Below, piece after piece: positions 4,197-11,682 of a DNA stretch of 11,682 bases. This DNA comes from Clostridiaceae bacterium (lineage in GTDB: Bacteria; Bacillota; Clostridia; Oscillospirales; Acutalibacteraceae). The first letter of the stretch is position 1. Every line of letters starts with the position of its first letter. Where the stretch lies: NCBI GenBank assembly GCA_016292455.1, contig JAEDIL010000055.1, positions 1 through 11,682 on the forward strand, read 5' to 3'. The notes beneath the pieces were generated by a model that saw only the letters and a list, made by a program, of their open reading frames with translations, had not been told where the DNA came from and made no database searches. The translations under genes were made by a program, and so were the position numbers.

Positions 4197-5831
4197 ATGA
4201 CAATTGTAGATTTGTTGGAAAAAAACAGTAAAGAACTGGCGGACGAAATCGCATTGGTTGAAATCAACCCGGAAATCCGGGACAGCAGAAGAATGACCTG
4301 GAGAGATTACGAACTGGTCGAGTCAACAAGCCGTTCGTATTACAGAACGGAGATAAGCTGGGTTGTGTTCAATGAAAAGGCAAACCGTTTTGCAAACGCT
4401 CTTATGAGACTTGGAATCGGCAAGGGCGACAAGGTTGCCATTCTTCTCATGAACTGTCTTGAATGGCTGCCCATTTACTTCGGTATTCTCAAAACCGGCG
4501 CTATGGCTGTTCCGCTCAACTTCCGTTATGCGGCAGACGAAATCAAGTACTGCGTTGAACTTTCCGAGTCGGATATGTTGGTTTTCGGTCCTGAATTCAT
4601 CGGCAGAGTTGAAAAAATTGCAGATGAAATCAGCAACAACAGACTTCTGATCTATGTCGGCGACGGCTGTCCCTCTTTTGCGGAAAGCTATTATAACCTT
4701 ACCGCAGATTGCAGCAGTCTTAATCCCGGAGTTCCTCTCACCGAAGACGATTATGCAGCTATTTATTTTTCATCGGGCACAACGGGATTCCCCAAAGCAA
4801 TTCTTCATAAGCACAGGTCTTTGATTCATTCCTGCAGAGTTGAGCAGAATCATCATTCTCAACAGCATGACGATGTGTTTCTCTGTATTCCTCCCCTTTA
4901 CCACACGGGCGCAAAAATGCATTGGTTCGGCTCGCTTATCAGCGGTTCAAAGGCAGTTTTGCTCAAAGGTACAAAGCCTGAATTCATTTTAGACGCCGCT
5001 TCAAAAGAAAAGTGCAGCATTGTCTGGCTGTTGGTGCCGTGGGCGCAGGATATTCTCAATGCACTTGATTCGGGCAAACTCAAATTGGAGGACTATGACC
5101 TTTCAAATTGGCGTTTGATGCATATCGGCGCACAGCCCGTTCCTCAGAGCCTTATCAAGCACTGGCTTGAATACTTCCCTAACCATCAATACGATACGAA
5201 CTACGGCTTGTCCGAATCAATCGGGCCCGGCGCCGTACACCTCGGCGTTGAGAACATACATAAGGTCGGTGCAATCGGCGTCCCCGGCTACGGCTGGCAA
5301 GTCAAGATTGTTGACGAAAACGGCAGCGAGGTTTCAGGTCAGGATGTCGGAGAGCTTTGCTTAAAGGGCGACGGTGTTATGGAATGTTACTACAACGATC
5401 CCGAAGCTACGGCAAACACGATTAAAGACGGTTGGCTTTACACCGGCGATATGGCTATGAAGGACGAAGACGGTTTCATCTTCCTTGTTGACAGAAAGAA
5501 AGACGTTATTATCACAGGCGGCGAAAACCTTTATCCTGTTCAGATTGAAGATTTCATAAGAACATTCAACAAGGTCAGCGATGTTGCCGTTATCGGTCTT
5601 CCGGACGAGCGACTCGGCGAAATTGCCGCTGCTATTATCAAAATTAAAGACGGCATGGAATCTTCGGAAGAGGAAATCAACGAATTCTGCCTCGATTTGC
5701 CGAGATATAAGCGTCCGCGAAAGATTATTTTTGCAGATGTTCCGCGTAATCCCACAGGAAAAATCGAAAAGCCTCTGCTTCGTAAAATGTACGGCGCAGA
5801 CCATCTGGTAGCAGAACAAAACGAACGCTGA
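4197..5831 (+). CDS. Acyl-CoA synthetase (AMP-forming), ANL superfamily
   Basis: The product has 544 residues from the ATG at 4197; AAAGGTG sits 6-12 nt upstream. The frame is open back to 4104 but that part overlaps the divergent promoter. All core motifs of adenylate-forming CoA ligases are visible: the phosphate loop YFSSGTTGFPKA (190-201), YGLSE (336-340), YTGD (415-418), the hinge and lid RKKDVIITGGENLYP (433-447), and PTGK with the catalytic Lys522. The enzyme should activate a carboxylic acid to the acyl-AMP and then the CoA thioester in the cytosol. Its type resembles medium- or long-chain fatty-acid and aryl-acid ligases. Residues 24-58 look like an insertion between two copies of the usual N-terminal Thr-Trp element (TW at 34-35 and SW at 54-55). 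As first gene of the operon with iorAB, an aryl-acetate or related acid is the likely substrate. Confidence 0.92.
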   Translation: MTIVDLLEKNSKELADEIALVEINPEIRDSRRMTWRDYELVESTSRSYYRTEISWVVFNEKANRFANALMRLGIGKGDKVAILLMNCLEWLPIYFGILKTGAMAVPLNFRYAADEIKYCVELSESDMLVFGPEFIGRVEKIADEISNNRLLIYVGDGCPSFAESYYNLTADCSSLNPGVPLTEDDYAAIYFSSGTTGFPKAILHKHRSLIHSCRVEQNHHSQQHDDVFLCIPPLYHTGAKMHWFGSLISGSKAVLLKGTKPEFILDAASKEKCSIVWLLVPWAQDILNALDSGKLKLEDYDLSNWRLMHIGAQPVPQSLIKHWLEYFPNHQYDTNYGLSESIGPGAVHLGVENIHKVGAIGVPGYGWQVKIVDENGSEVSGQDVGELCLKGDGVMECYYNDPEATANTIKDGWLYTGDMAMKDEDGFIFLVDRKKDVIITGGENLYPVQIEDFIRTFNKVSDVAVIGLPDERLGEIAAAIIKIKDGMESSEEEINEFCLDLPRYKRPRKIIFADVPRNPTGKIEKPLLRKMYGADHLVAEQNER

Positions 5832-5875
5832 GTCAACAAAATATATTAAATTCTTTTTTGGGGTGACTTAATATT

Positions 5876-7483
5876 ATGAATACTACTATGATTCTTACCT
5901 CTTGCATGATCGTATGCTTTTTTGCATTGATGATTGGAATAGGCGTCAGGTCAAGAAAACACGCAACAGATGTAAACGGCTTCGTTCTGGGCTCCCGCAC
6001 AGTCGGTCCCTGGCTCAGCGCCTTTGCCTTCGGCACATCATATTTTTCAGCCGTTATTTTTGTCGGCTATGCAGGTCAGTTCGGTTGGAACTTCGGTCTG
6101 GCTTCAACCTGGATAGGTCTCGGCAACGCTTTCATCGGCTCACTGCTTGCGTGGAGCGTTCTCGGAAGACGGACAAGAATTATGACGCAGCACATCGGTT
6201 CAAAAACAATGCCCGACTTCTTCGGCGCAAGATATGAATCAAAGGGGCTGAAAATTGCCGCGTCCGTAATTACCTTCGTTTTCCTGATTCCCTACACTGC
6301 GTCTTTGTTCAACGGTCTTTCAAGGCTTTTCTCAATGGCGTTTAACGGAATCGACTATTCGGTATGCGTTATTGTTATGTCTGTGCTTACAGGTATTTAC
6401 GTTCTCATCGGCGGCTATATTGCTACTGCAATCAATGACTTTATTCAAGGTCTTATCATGCTCGGCGGTATTGTGGCTGTAATCCTTGCCGTACTCAAAG
6501 CAAACGGCGGTCTTCTTGAAGCTACACATTCACTTGCCATGGTTGAAGGCGCCAAAGGTTGGGACGGCGCAGGTGCTTTTTCATCATTCCTCGGCCCCGA
6601 CCCGTTATTCCTCCTCTTTGTCGTTATTCTTACTTCTCTTGGCACATGGGGACTTCCGCAGATGGTCGGCAAATTCTATGCAATCAAGAATGAAGATTCA
6701 ATCAAAAAGGGTACAATTATTTCAACGCTCTTCGCTATTGTTGTTGCCGGCGGCTGCTATTTCCTCGGCGGATTCGGCAGACTTTTCTCAAATGTAATCG
6801 AAATTGACGCCGCAACAGGCAAACCGGTTGAAGGCTTTGACTCAATTATTCCCACAATGCTTTCAACTCTCTCGCCTGTTCTTATCGCGGTTGTTATTGT
6901 TCTGGTGCTTTCGGCTTCAATGTCAACGCTTTCTTCTCTTGTTCTCACAAGCGGTTCAACAGTTACGCTTGACCTTATTGCTCCGCTCAGCAAAAAAGAG
7001 ATGTCGGAAAAGAAAAAGATGCTTATTATGAGATTACTCATTGTTGTATTCATCGTAATTTCTGCGTCTATTGCCATCTTCCAGGTCAACAGCAAGTCCG
7101 AAATGACTAAATATATTGCACAGATGATGGGTGTTTCATGGGGCGCGCTTGCAGGCGCTTTCCTTGCTCCTTTCCTTTACGGTCTTTACTGGAAAAAGAC
7201 AACAAAGGCTGCGGTTGCAGTTTCGTTCATTTACGGCGTCGGACTTGAAATCATTCAGCTTTGTCTTTCATTCGGCCTGTTCTCGTTCAACAATGAATTC
7301 CTTTCGGGTGTATTGTTCAAGACTTCGCTTCATTCAGGCTCTTTTGCAATGGTCGGCGGACTTGTTATTGTTCCGATTGTCAGCCTTCTTACCCAGAAAA
7401 CAAAGCCGAAAAAAGCCGATGAAATGTTTGAGTGCTACAAAGACACAAAAACTGTTGACATAACAGACAGTCTTGGTAGATAA
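5876..7483 (+). CDS. Sodium:solute symporter (SSS/SLC5 family)
   Basis: The product has 535 residues, with GGGGTGA (5860-5866) 9 nt before the ATG; the gap to the upstream ligase gene is 44 nt. About 13 hydrophobic segments are visible, the usual count for this family. GGYIATAINDFIQG (179-192) matches the SSS signature, and SASMSTLSSL (346-355) matches the transmembrane helix that carries the Na2 sodium-site Ser/Thr residues. The C-terminal tail (507-535) is polar. Members such as PutP, PanF and monocarboxylate carriers use the sodium gradient to import proline, pantothenate or organic acids. The context of two CoA ligases and an aryl-pyruvate oxidoreductase suggests an aryl-acid or related carboxylate as substrate, which is inference. 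It lies in the cytoplasmic membrane. Confidence 0.93.
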   Translation: MNTTMILTSCMIVCFFALMIGIGVRSRKHATDVNGFVLGSRTVGPWLSAFAFGTSYFSAVIFVGYAGQFGWNFGLASTWIGLGNAFIGSLLAWSVLGRRTRIMTQHIGSKTMPDFFGARYESKGLKIAASVITFVFLIPYTASLFNGLSRLFSMAFNGIDYSVCVIVMSVLTGIYVLIGGYIATAINDFIQGLIMLGGIVAVILAVLKANGGLLEATHSLAMVEGAKGWDGAGAFSSFLGPDPLFLLFVVILTSLGTWGLPQMVGKFYAIKNEDSIKKGTIISTLFAIVVAGGCYFLGGFGRLFSNVIEIDAATGKPVEGFDSIIPTMLSTLSPVLIAVVIVLVLSASMSTLSSLVLTSGSTVTLDLIAPLSKKEMSEKKKMLIMRLLIVVFIVISASIAIFQVNSKSEMTKYIAQMMGVSWGALAGAFLAPFLYGLYWKKTTKAAVAVSFIYGVGLEIIQLCLSFGLFSFNNEFLSGVLFKTSLHSGSFAMVGGLVIVPIVSLLTQKTKPKKADEMFECYKDTKTVDITDSLGR

Positions 7484-7484
7484 T
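7455..7484 (+). promoter_or_regulatory. Possible internal promoter before iorA
   Basis: TTGACA (7455-7460), an 18-bp spacer and GATAAT (7479-7484) lie over the last codons of the symporter gene. It could start a shorter transcript near 7491 carrying iorA, iorB, paaK and the ACT gene. The hexamers are good but lie in coding sequence, so chance is not excluded. Confidence 0.4.
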
Positions 7485-7517
7485 ATAAGGAAATAATAAA
7501 CAAATAGGGTGATAATT

Positions 7518-9254
7518 TTGAAAAAACTAATGCTTGGCAACGAAGCCGTTGCCCGTGGTCTTTACGAGGCGGGTGTTAAGGTTGTATCGAGCTATCCCGG
7601 TACGCCTTCGACCGAAATCACGGAGTTTGCCGCAAAATACGATGAGATTTACTGTGAATGGGCGCCCAACGAAAAGGTTGCGGCTGAGGTTGCTTTCGGT
7701 GCTTCTCTTCGGGGAGTCAGAAGCGCATGTGCTATGAAGCATGTGGGTCTTAATGTTGCCGCCGACCCGCTTTTCACATTATCATACACCGGCGTCAACG
7801 GCGGAATGGTTTTGTTTGTTGCCGACGACCCTGCCATGCACTCTTCGCAGAATGAGCAGGATTCCCGACACTACGCCATTGCGGCAAAGGTTCCCATGTT
7901 GGAGCCTGCGGATTCTGCAGAAGCAAAGGATTTTGTTAAAGAAGCTTACCGCATTTCCGAGGAATATGACACTCCCGTTATTGTCCGTATGTGCACAAGA
8001 ATTGCACATTCTCAGAGCAGTGTTGAGCTTTGCAGCAGAGAGGAGATTGCCCTTCCCGAATACAAAAAAAACCCTCAGAAATACATAATGGCTCCCGCGA
8101 ATGCCATTCGCCGTCATCCGTTCGTTGAAGAAAGAACAGAGAAGCTTCGGCAGCTCGGCGAAACAAGCGCTCTCAACAAGGTTGAAAACAACAGCACGGA
8201 AACGGGCATTATTTGCTCGGGCACCTGCTATCAGTATGTAAAGGAGGTATTCGGCAACAGCGTTTCGGTATTAAAACTCGGATTGGTCAATCCCCTGCCC
8301 GTTGAGATTATCAAGGCTTTCGCTGACAGCGTTGAAAAGCTTTATGTAGTTGAAGAGCTTGACCCGATTATCGAAACGCATCTTAATAATATCGGTGTAA
8401 AATGTATCGGTAAGGAAATGTTCCCGATTATCGGCGAGTTCAATCAGAACACTATCCGTAAAGCCTTCGGCATTGCAGTTCCCGAAAACACGGCAACGGA
8501 CACCGCTATCCCTGTTCGTCCGCCCGTCATGTGTTCAGGTTGCCCTCATCGCGGCTTGTTCTATACACTTGCAAAGCATAAAATTACCGCTCTTGGCGAT
8601 ATAGGCTGTTACACTCTCGGCAGTGCCGCTCCGTTGTTTGCGCTTGATTCAACACTCTGTATGGGTGCTTCTGTTTCGGGGATTCACGGCTTCAACAAAG
8701 CAGGCGGAGAGGACAGCGAAAAGAAAACCGTTTGTGTTATCGGCGATTCAACCTTTATGCATTCGGGTATGACAGGTCTTGTCAATATTGCTTATAACGC
8801 TTCAAATTCAACCGTTATCATTCTTGACAACTCAATTACCGGTATGACAGGTCATCAGCAGAATCCTACAACGGGTTACAATATTAAAGGTGAACCCGCC
8901 GCCGCTGTTAATCTTGAAGAGCTTTGCCGCTCAATCGGTATCGAAAGAGTCAGAGTTGTTGACCCGTACAATCTCAAAGAGTGCGAGAATGCAATTCTTG
9001 AAGAACTCTCCGTTCCGGCGCCGTCGGTTATTATTTCAAGACGTCCCTGCATGCTTTTGAAGTATGTCAAGGCAAAGCCTCCCGTTACCGTTAACGAGGC
9101 TAAATGCGTCGGCTGTAAAATGTGTATGAAAATCGGCTGTCCCGCAATAAGCATAAAGAACGGTAAAGCGCATATTGACTTTACTCAGTGCGTCGGCTGT
9201 GATGTCTGTACGCAGATGTGCAAGGTCAACGCCATTGAAAAGGGGGACAGATAA
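7518..9254 (+). CDS. iorA: Indolepyruvate:ferredoxin oxidoreductase, alpha subunit
   Basis: The product has 578 residues. The start is TTG at 7518, with AGGGTG (7506-7511) 6 nt upstream, giving the usual IorA opening KKLMLGNEAVARG. The N-terminal pyrimidine-binding domain has SYPGTPSTEI (25-34) and the Glu in NEK (51-53). The pyrophosphate-binding domain has MCSGCPHRG (338-346), the GDSTFMHSGMTG block (409-420) and NSITGMTGHQQNP (438-450). The C-terminal ferredoxin domain has Cys530, 533, 536, 541 and Cys558, 561, 564, 568 for two 4Fe-4S clusters. The first motif has one extra residue before its last Cys (C-x4-C). With IorB it converts aryl-pyruvates plus CoA to aryl-acetyl-CoA and CO2, reducing ferredoxin, using thiamine diphosphate in the cytosol; the reverse reaction is possible. 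Oxygen sensitivity fits an anaerobe. The iorB gene follows after 1 nt. Confidence 0.97.
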   Translation: MKKLMLGNEAVARGLYEAGVKVVSSYPGTPSTEITEFAAKYDEIYCEWAPNEKVAAEVAFGASLRGVRSACAMKHVGLNVAADPLFTLSYTGVNGGMVLFVADDPAMHSSQNEQDSRHYAIAAKVPMLEPADSAEAKDFVKEAYRISEEYDTPVIVRMCTRIAHSQSSVELCSREEIALPEYKKNPQKYIMAPANAIRRHPFVEERTEKLRQLGETSALNKVENNSTETGIICSGTCYQYVKEVFGNSVSVLKLGLVNPLPVEIIKAFADSVEKLYVVEELDPIIETHLNNIGVKCIGKEMFPIIGEFNQNTIRKAFGIAVPENTATDTAIPVRPPVMCSGCPHRGLFYTLAKHKITALGDIGCYTLGSAAPLFALDSTLCMGASVSGIHGFNKAGGEDSEKKTVCVIGDSTFMHSGMTGLVNIAYNASNSTVIILDNSITGMTGHQQNPTTGYNIKGEPAAAVNLEELCRSIGIERVRVVDPYNLKECENAILEELSVPAPSVIISRRPCMLLKYVKAKPPVTVNEAKCVGCKMCMKIGCPAISIKNGKAHIDFTQCVGCDVCTQMCKVNAIEKGDR

Positions 9255-9255
9255 A

Positions 9256-9828
9256 ATGAATACAAAAAATATAATGATTGTCGGCGTCGGCGGTCAGGGC
9301 AGTCTTCTGGCAAGCAAGCTTTTAGGCTCGTTACTTACAGACGAAGGCTTTGATGTCAAGGTCAGCGAGGTTCACGGTATGAGTCAGCGGGGCGGCTCTG
9401 TTGTTACCTATGTCCGCTTCGGCGACAAGGTTTACTCCCCTGTTATCAGCGAGGGCGAAGCAGACATTATTGTTTCTTTTGAAAAGATTGAAGCTGCACG
9501 ACATCTTGCCTGTCTGAAAAAAGGCGGAAAAATCATTGTCAACACACAGGAAATTGACCCCATGCCCGTTATCACGGGTGCTGCTGAATATCCGACCGAT
9601 ATTATTGACGAAATGAAGTCAAAAGGCGTATGTGTTGACGCAATAGACGCGCTTGAGCTTGCAAAGCAGGCAGGCAATTCAAAAAGCGTTAACATTGTTC
9701 TTATGGGCAGAGTTGCAAAAAGCTTTGATATTCCGTATGAAAAGTGGATTTCGGCTATCGAAAAGAATGTTAAGCCTCAATTCGTTGAGATAAATAAAAA
9801 GGCCTTTGATTTAGGCTATAATGTATAA
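9256..9828 (+). CDS. iorB: Indolepyruvate:ferredoxin oxidoreductase, beta subunit
   Basis: The product has 190 residues from the ATG at 9256, one base after the iorA stop. AGGGGG (9241-9246), inside the end of iorA, is the ribosome binding site. It consists of the gamma-type domain of pyruvate/ketoisovalerate oxidoreductases: GVGGQGSLLASKLLG (10-24) near the N-terminus and EVHGMSQRGGSVVTYVRFG (38-56), both typical of IorB. The length is normal. It pairs with IorA to complete the enzyme, where this domain contributes to CoA and substrate handling. The 1-nt spacing indicates translational coupling and equal production of both subunits. No residue looks out of place. Confidence 0.96.
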   Translation: MNTKNIMIVGVGGQGSLLASKLLGSLLTDEGFDVKVSEVHGMSQRGGSVVTYVRFGDKVYSPVISEGEADIIVSFEKIEAARHLACLKKGGKIIVNTQEIDPMPVITGAAEYPTDIIDEMKSKGVCVDAIDALELAKQAGNSKSVNIVLMGRVAKSFDIPYEKWISAIEKNVKPQFVEINKKAFDLGYNV

Positions 9829-9846
9829 AATAAAGGAGACTCGATT

Positions 9847-11160
9847 ATGGCAGAGCAACGTTACTTCCAACCTGAAATTGAAACTGCTTCACGGGAAAAA
9901 ATCATTGAAATTCAGAATGAAAAAATCAGGAAGCAGGTCAAGCATGTTTACGAAAATGTTGAATACTACCGTAAACTGATGGATGAAAAGGGCGTTAAAC
10001 CCGAAGACATTCAGAGTATTGACGACATCAAAAAACTCCCCTTCCTGACAAAAGCAGACCTCAGAGACGCTTATCCTTACGGACTTCTCGGCACAGACCT
10101 TAAAGACTGCGTAAGAATTCAGTCAACCTCAGGTACAACAGGCAAGAGAGTTGTTGCTTTCTACACACAGAAGGACATTGACCTTTGGGAAGAATGCTGC
10201 GCCCGTGCAATCGTTGCCGCCGGCGGCACAAAAGACGATGTTTGTCAGGTTTGCTACGGCTACGGTCTTTTCACAGGCGGTCCCGGTCTCAACGGCGGTT
10301 CGCACAAGGTTGGCTGTCTGACTCTTCCGATGTCATCGGGCAATACAGAACGCCAGATTCAGTTTATGATGGACCTTAAATCAACAATTCTTTGCTGCAC
10401 TCCCTCTTATGCCGCATATATCGGTGAATCTCTTGCAGAAGCAGGATATAAGCCCGAAGACAACTGTCTTAAAGCAGGTATTTTCGGTGCTGAGCCCTGG
10501 ACAGAGGAAATGAGAAGAAGTATTGAAAAGAGCCTCGGTATCAAGGCTTATGATATTTACGGCCTGACAGAAACAAGCGGCCCCGGTGTCTCCTTTGAAT
10601 GCTGTGAGCAGACCGGTATGCACATCAACGAAGACCACTTCTATGCTGAAATCATTGACCCCGACACAGGCGAGGTGCTTCCCGAAGGCAGCAAGGGCGA
10701 ACTTGTTTTCACTTCGCTTGACAAAGAAGCATTTCCTCTCCTTCGTTACAGAACAAGAGATATTTGTGTTCTTTCACGCGAAAAATGTTCTTGCGGCAGA
10801 ACTCATGTCAAAATGAGCAAGCCTATGGGCAGAAGCGATGATATGCTTATCATCCGCGGCGTCAACGTTTTCCCGAGTCAGATTGAAACCGTTCTGCTTA
10901 ACGAGGGCTATACTCCGAACTATCAGATAATAGTTGACAGAGTAAACAACAGCGACACCATTGACATCAATGTTGAGCTTGCTCCCGAGCAGTTCTCGGA
11001 TAAAGTCAGCGAAACCCAGGCAAAAGAAAAAGCTCTTGAAGCTGCACTGCGCACAATGCTCGGCATAGGTCCGAAGGTTCATCTCGTTCCGCCTAAATCA
11101 GTCGTCCGCAGCGAGGGCAAAGCAGTCAGAGTAATAGATAAGCGTAAGCTTCACGATTAA
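9847..11160 (+). CDS. paaK: Phenylacetate-CoA ligase family (aryl-CoA ligase)
   Basis: The product has 437 residues, the normal PaaK length. AAAGGAGA (9832-9839) lies 7 nt before the ATG. It has the phosphate loop STSGTTGKRVV (93-103), the PaaK-specific GYGLFTGGPGLNGG (138-151), YGLTETSGPG (238-247), RYRTRDI (300-306), a Cys/His cluster (C307, C314, C316, H320) and GRSDDMLIIRGVNVFPSQIE (328-347). The C-terminal domain carries RSEGKAVRVIDKR with the catalytic Lys425. It activates phenylacetate or an indole- or hydroxyphenyl-acetate to its CoA ester at the cost of ATP, or works backwards to save energy as ATP during fermentation. The iorAB-paaK-ACT arrangement occurs in many anaerobic archaea and clostridia. 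The protein is cytosolic. Substrate among aryl acids is not decided by sequence. Confidence 0.95.
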   Translation: MAEQRYFQPEIETASREKIIEIQNEKIRKQVKHVYENVEYYRKLMDEKGVKPEDIQSIDDIKKLPFLTKADLRDAYPYGLLGTDLKDCVRIQSTSGTTGKRVVAFYTQKDIDLWEECCARAIVAAGGTKDDVCQVCYGYGLFTGGPGLNGGSHKVGCLTLPMSSGNTERQIQFMMDLKSTILCCTPSYAAYIGESLAEAGYKPEDNCLKAGIFGAEPWTEEMRRSIEKSLGIKAYDIYGLTETSGPGVSFECCEQTGMHINEDHFYAEIIDPDTGEVLPEGSKGELVFTSLDKEAFPLLRYRTRDICVLSREKCSCGRTHVKMSKPMGRSDDMLIIRGVNVFPSQIETVLLNEGYTPNYQIIVDRVNNSDTIDINVELAPEQFSDKVSETQAKEKALEAALRTMLGIGPKVHLVPPKSVVRSEGKAVRVIDKRKLHD

Positions 11161-11175
11161 CGGAGGAAAAATATT

Positions 11176-11595
11176 ATGGCTATTAAGCAGTTATCAGTAT
11201 TTGTTGAAAACAAACCCGGCAAACTTCTGGATATTGTCAAGGCACTTGCCGGGGAAGATATTAACATCCGCGCTATGAGTATTGCAGACACAAAGGATTT
11301 CGGTATTCTTCGTTTAATCGTTTCTGATACCGAAAAGGCAAAGGCTATTCTTTCGGAAGACTGTGTTGTTACGGTTACAAATGTTATTGCTGCCGAAATG
11401 AGCGACAAGGCCGGCGCATTGTCAACCATTCTGAACGCTTTCGGAGAACCGAACATTAACATTGAATATATGTATGCTTTTACAGCTTCTACCGAGCTTG
11501 GCGCCTATGTTGTTATTCGTGTTGACGACACCGACGCGGCTGAAAAGGTTCTCAAAGATAACGGCATTGCCGTTCTTGACAACACAGCTATCTGA
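11176..11595 (+). CDS. Tandem ACT-domain protein, putative aromatic amino-acid sensor
   Basis: The product has 139 residues, with GGAGGA (11162-11167) 8 nt before the ATG and a 15-nt gap after paaK. Two ACT domains fill it: residues 3-70 (LSVFVENKPGKLLDIVKAL opens strand 1 and helix 1) and residues 72-139 (AAEMSDKAGALSTILNAFG). The Pro-Gly and Ala-Gly turns where ACT domains bind amino acids are present in both. There is no catalytic or DNA-binding domain. Such stand-alone ACT pairs are usual at the end of iorAB-paaK clusters. By family they bind amino acids at a dimer interface and act on a partner protein, probably one of the enzymes encoded just upstream. The partner and ligand are inferred from context. 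Confidence 0.92.
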   Translation: MAIKQLSVFVENKPGKLLDIVKALAGEDINIRAMSIADTKDFGILRLIVSDTEKAKAILSEDCVVTVTNVIAAEMSDKAGALSTILNAFGEPNINIEYMYAFTASTELGAYVVIRVDDTDAAEKVLKDNGIAVLDNTAI

Positions 11596-11638
11596 CAAAG
11601 AAAAACTCCTCCGGGGGCTGTCGCATTTGGCGCAGGAC

Positions 11639-11681
11639 AAAAAGAAAAATGCAAAATTGTATGGTTGCATTTTTCTTTTTT
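11639..11681 (+). terminator. Intrinsic terminator of the aryl-acid operon
   Basis: A perfect 16-bp stem pairs 11639-11654 with 11665-11680 around a 10-nt loop. It is made of TGCAA/TTGCA and A/T runs, so the T-rich right arm serves as the U-tract. It lies 44 nt after the ACT gene stop. The 43 nt between contain a GC-rich stretch (11606-11634) with only weak pairing (CGC/GCG around ATTTG). Confidence 0.85.
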
Positions 11682-11682
11682 A

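Noticed and set aside
5361..5819. Minus-strand 152-codon frame
   Set aside because: Antisense shadow of the conserved C-terminal lid domain of the acyl-CoA ligase.
9175..9255. Longer N-terminus for IorB
   Set aside because: It would overlap the iorA ferredoxin domain in another frame; the GVGGQG motif and ribosome binding site fit the ATG at 9256.
11600..11638. GC-rich stretch before the final terminator as a mobile-element end or repeat
   Set aside because: No second copy occurs in the window and pairing is weak; it cannot be supported from this sequence alone.

Overview
The window reads as chromosomal DNA of an anaerobic low- to medium-GC Firmicute of the class Clostridia. The best guess is the Ruminococcus/Oscillospiraceae side of that class. 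The reasons are strong AGGAGG- or GGGTGA-type ribosome binding sites, consensus sigma-A promoters, GTG and TTG starts, A/T-rich intrinsic terminators, and an oxygen-sensitive ferredoxin-linked 2-oxoacid oxidoreductase. The lineage is inferred from style and gene content, not from a marker gene. I see no insertion sequence, phage gene, CRISPR array or rRNA.

Left part (1-2906). On the minus strand, a secreted protein with a signal peptide runs off the left edge. It sits behind a sigma-A promoter and a GC-rich leader of about 150 nt that can fold in alternative ways and may be a riboswitch or another structured leader; I could not match it to a known class. To its right, also on the minus strand, is a two-gene operon: a small two-helix membrane protein followed 4 nt later by a divergent Lgt-like (prolipoprotein diacylglyceryl transferase family) membrane protein, closed by a clear terminator. 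A divergent promoter pair with central palindromes separates this operon from a rightward polytopic membrane protein of 205 residues with an Asn-x-x-Trp-Glu motif.

Middle (2907-4196). A tRNA-Arg(ACG) with its own promoter is followed by two strong hairpins. An orphan plus-strand promoter then points into the 3' end of a leftward amidohydrolase-2 family metal-dependent hydrolase. The amidohydrolase and the large operon to its right diverge from a 69-bp intergenic region.

Right part (4197-11595). Six plus-strand genes form what looks like one operon: acyl-CoA ligase (ANL superfamily), sodium:solute symporter, iorA, iorB, a paaK-type aryl-CoA ligase and a tandem ACT-domain protein, followed by a 16-bp terminator stem. 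The coherent reading is aryl-acid metabolism. IorAB interconverts aryl-pyruvates (from Trp, Phe, Tyr) and aryl-acetyl-CoA using ferredoxin. The CoA ligases interconvert aryl-acetates and their CoA esters. The symporter would move the acid, and the ACT protein would sense an aromatic amino acid. The direction is open: fermentative degradation to aryl-acetates, or uptake of aryl-acetates and reductive carboxylation to make aromatic amino acids. The ligases, importer-type carrier and ACT protein make the second at least as plausible.
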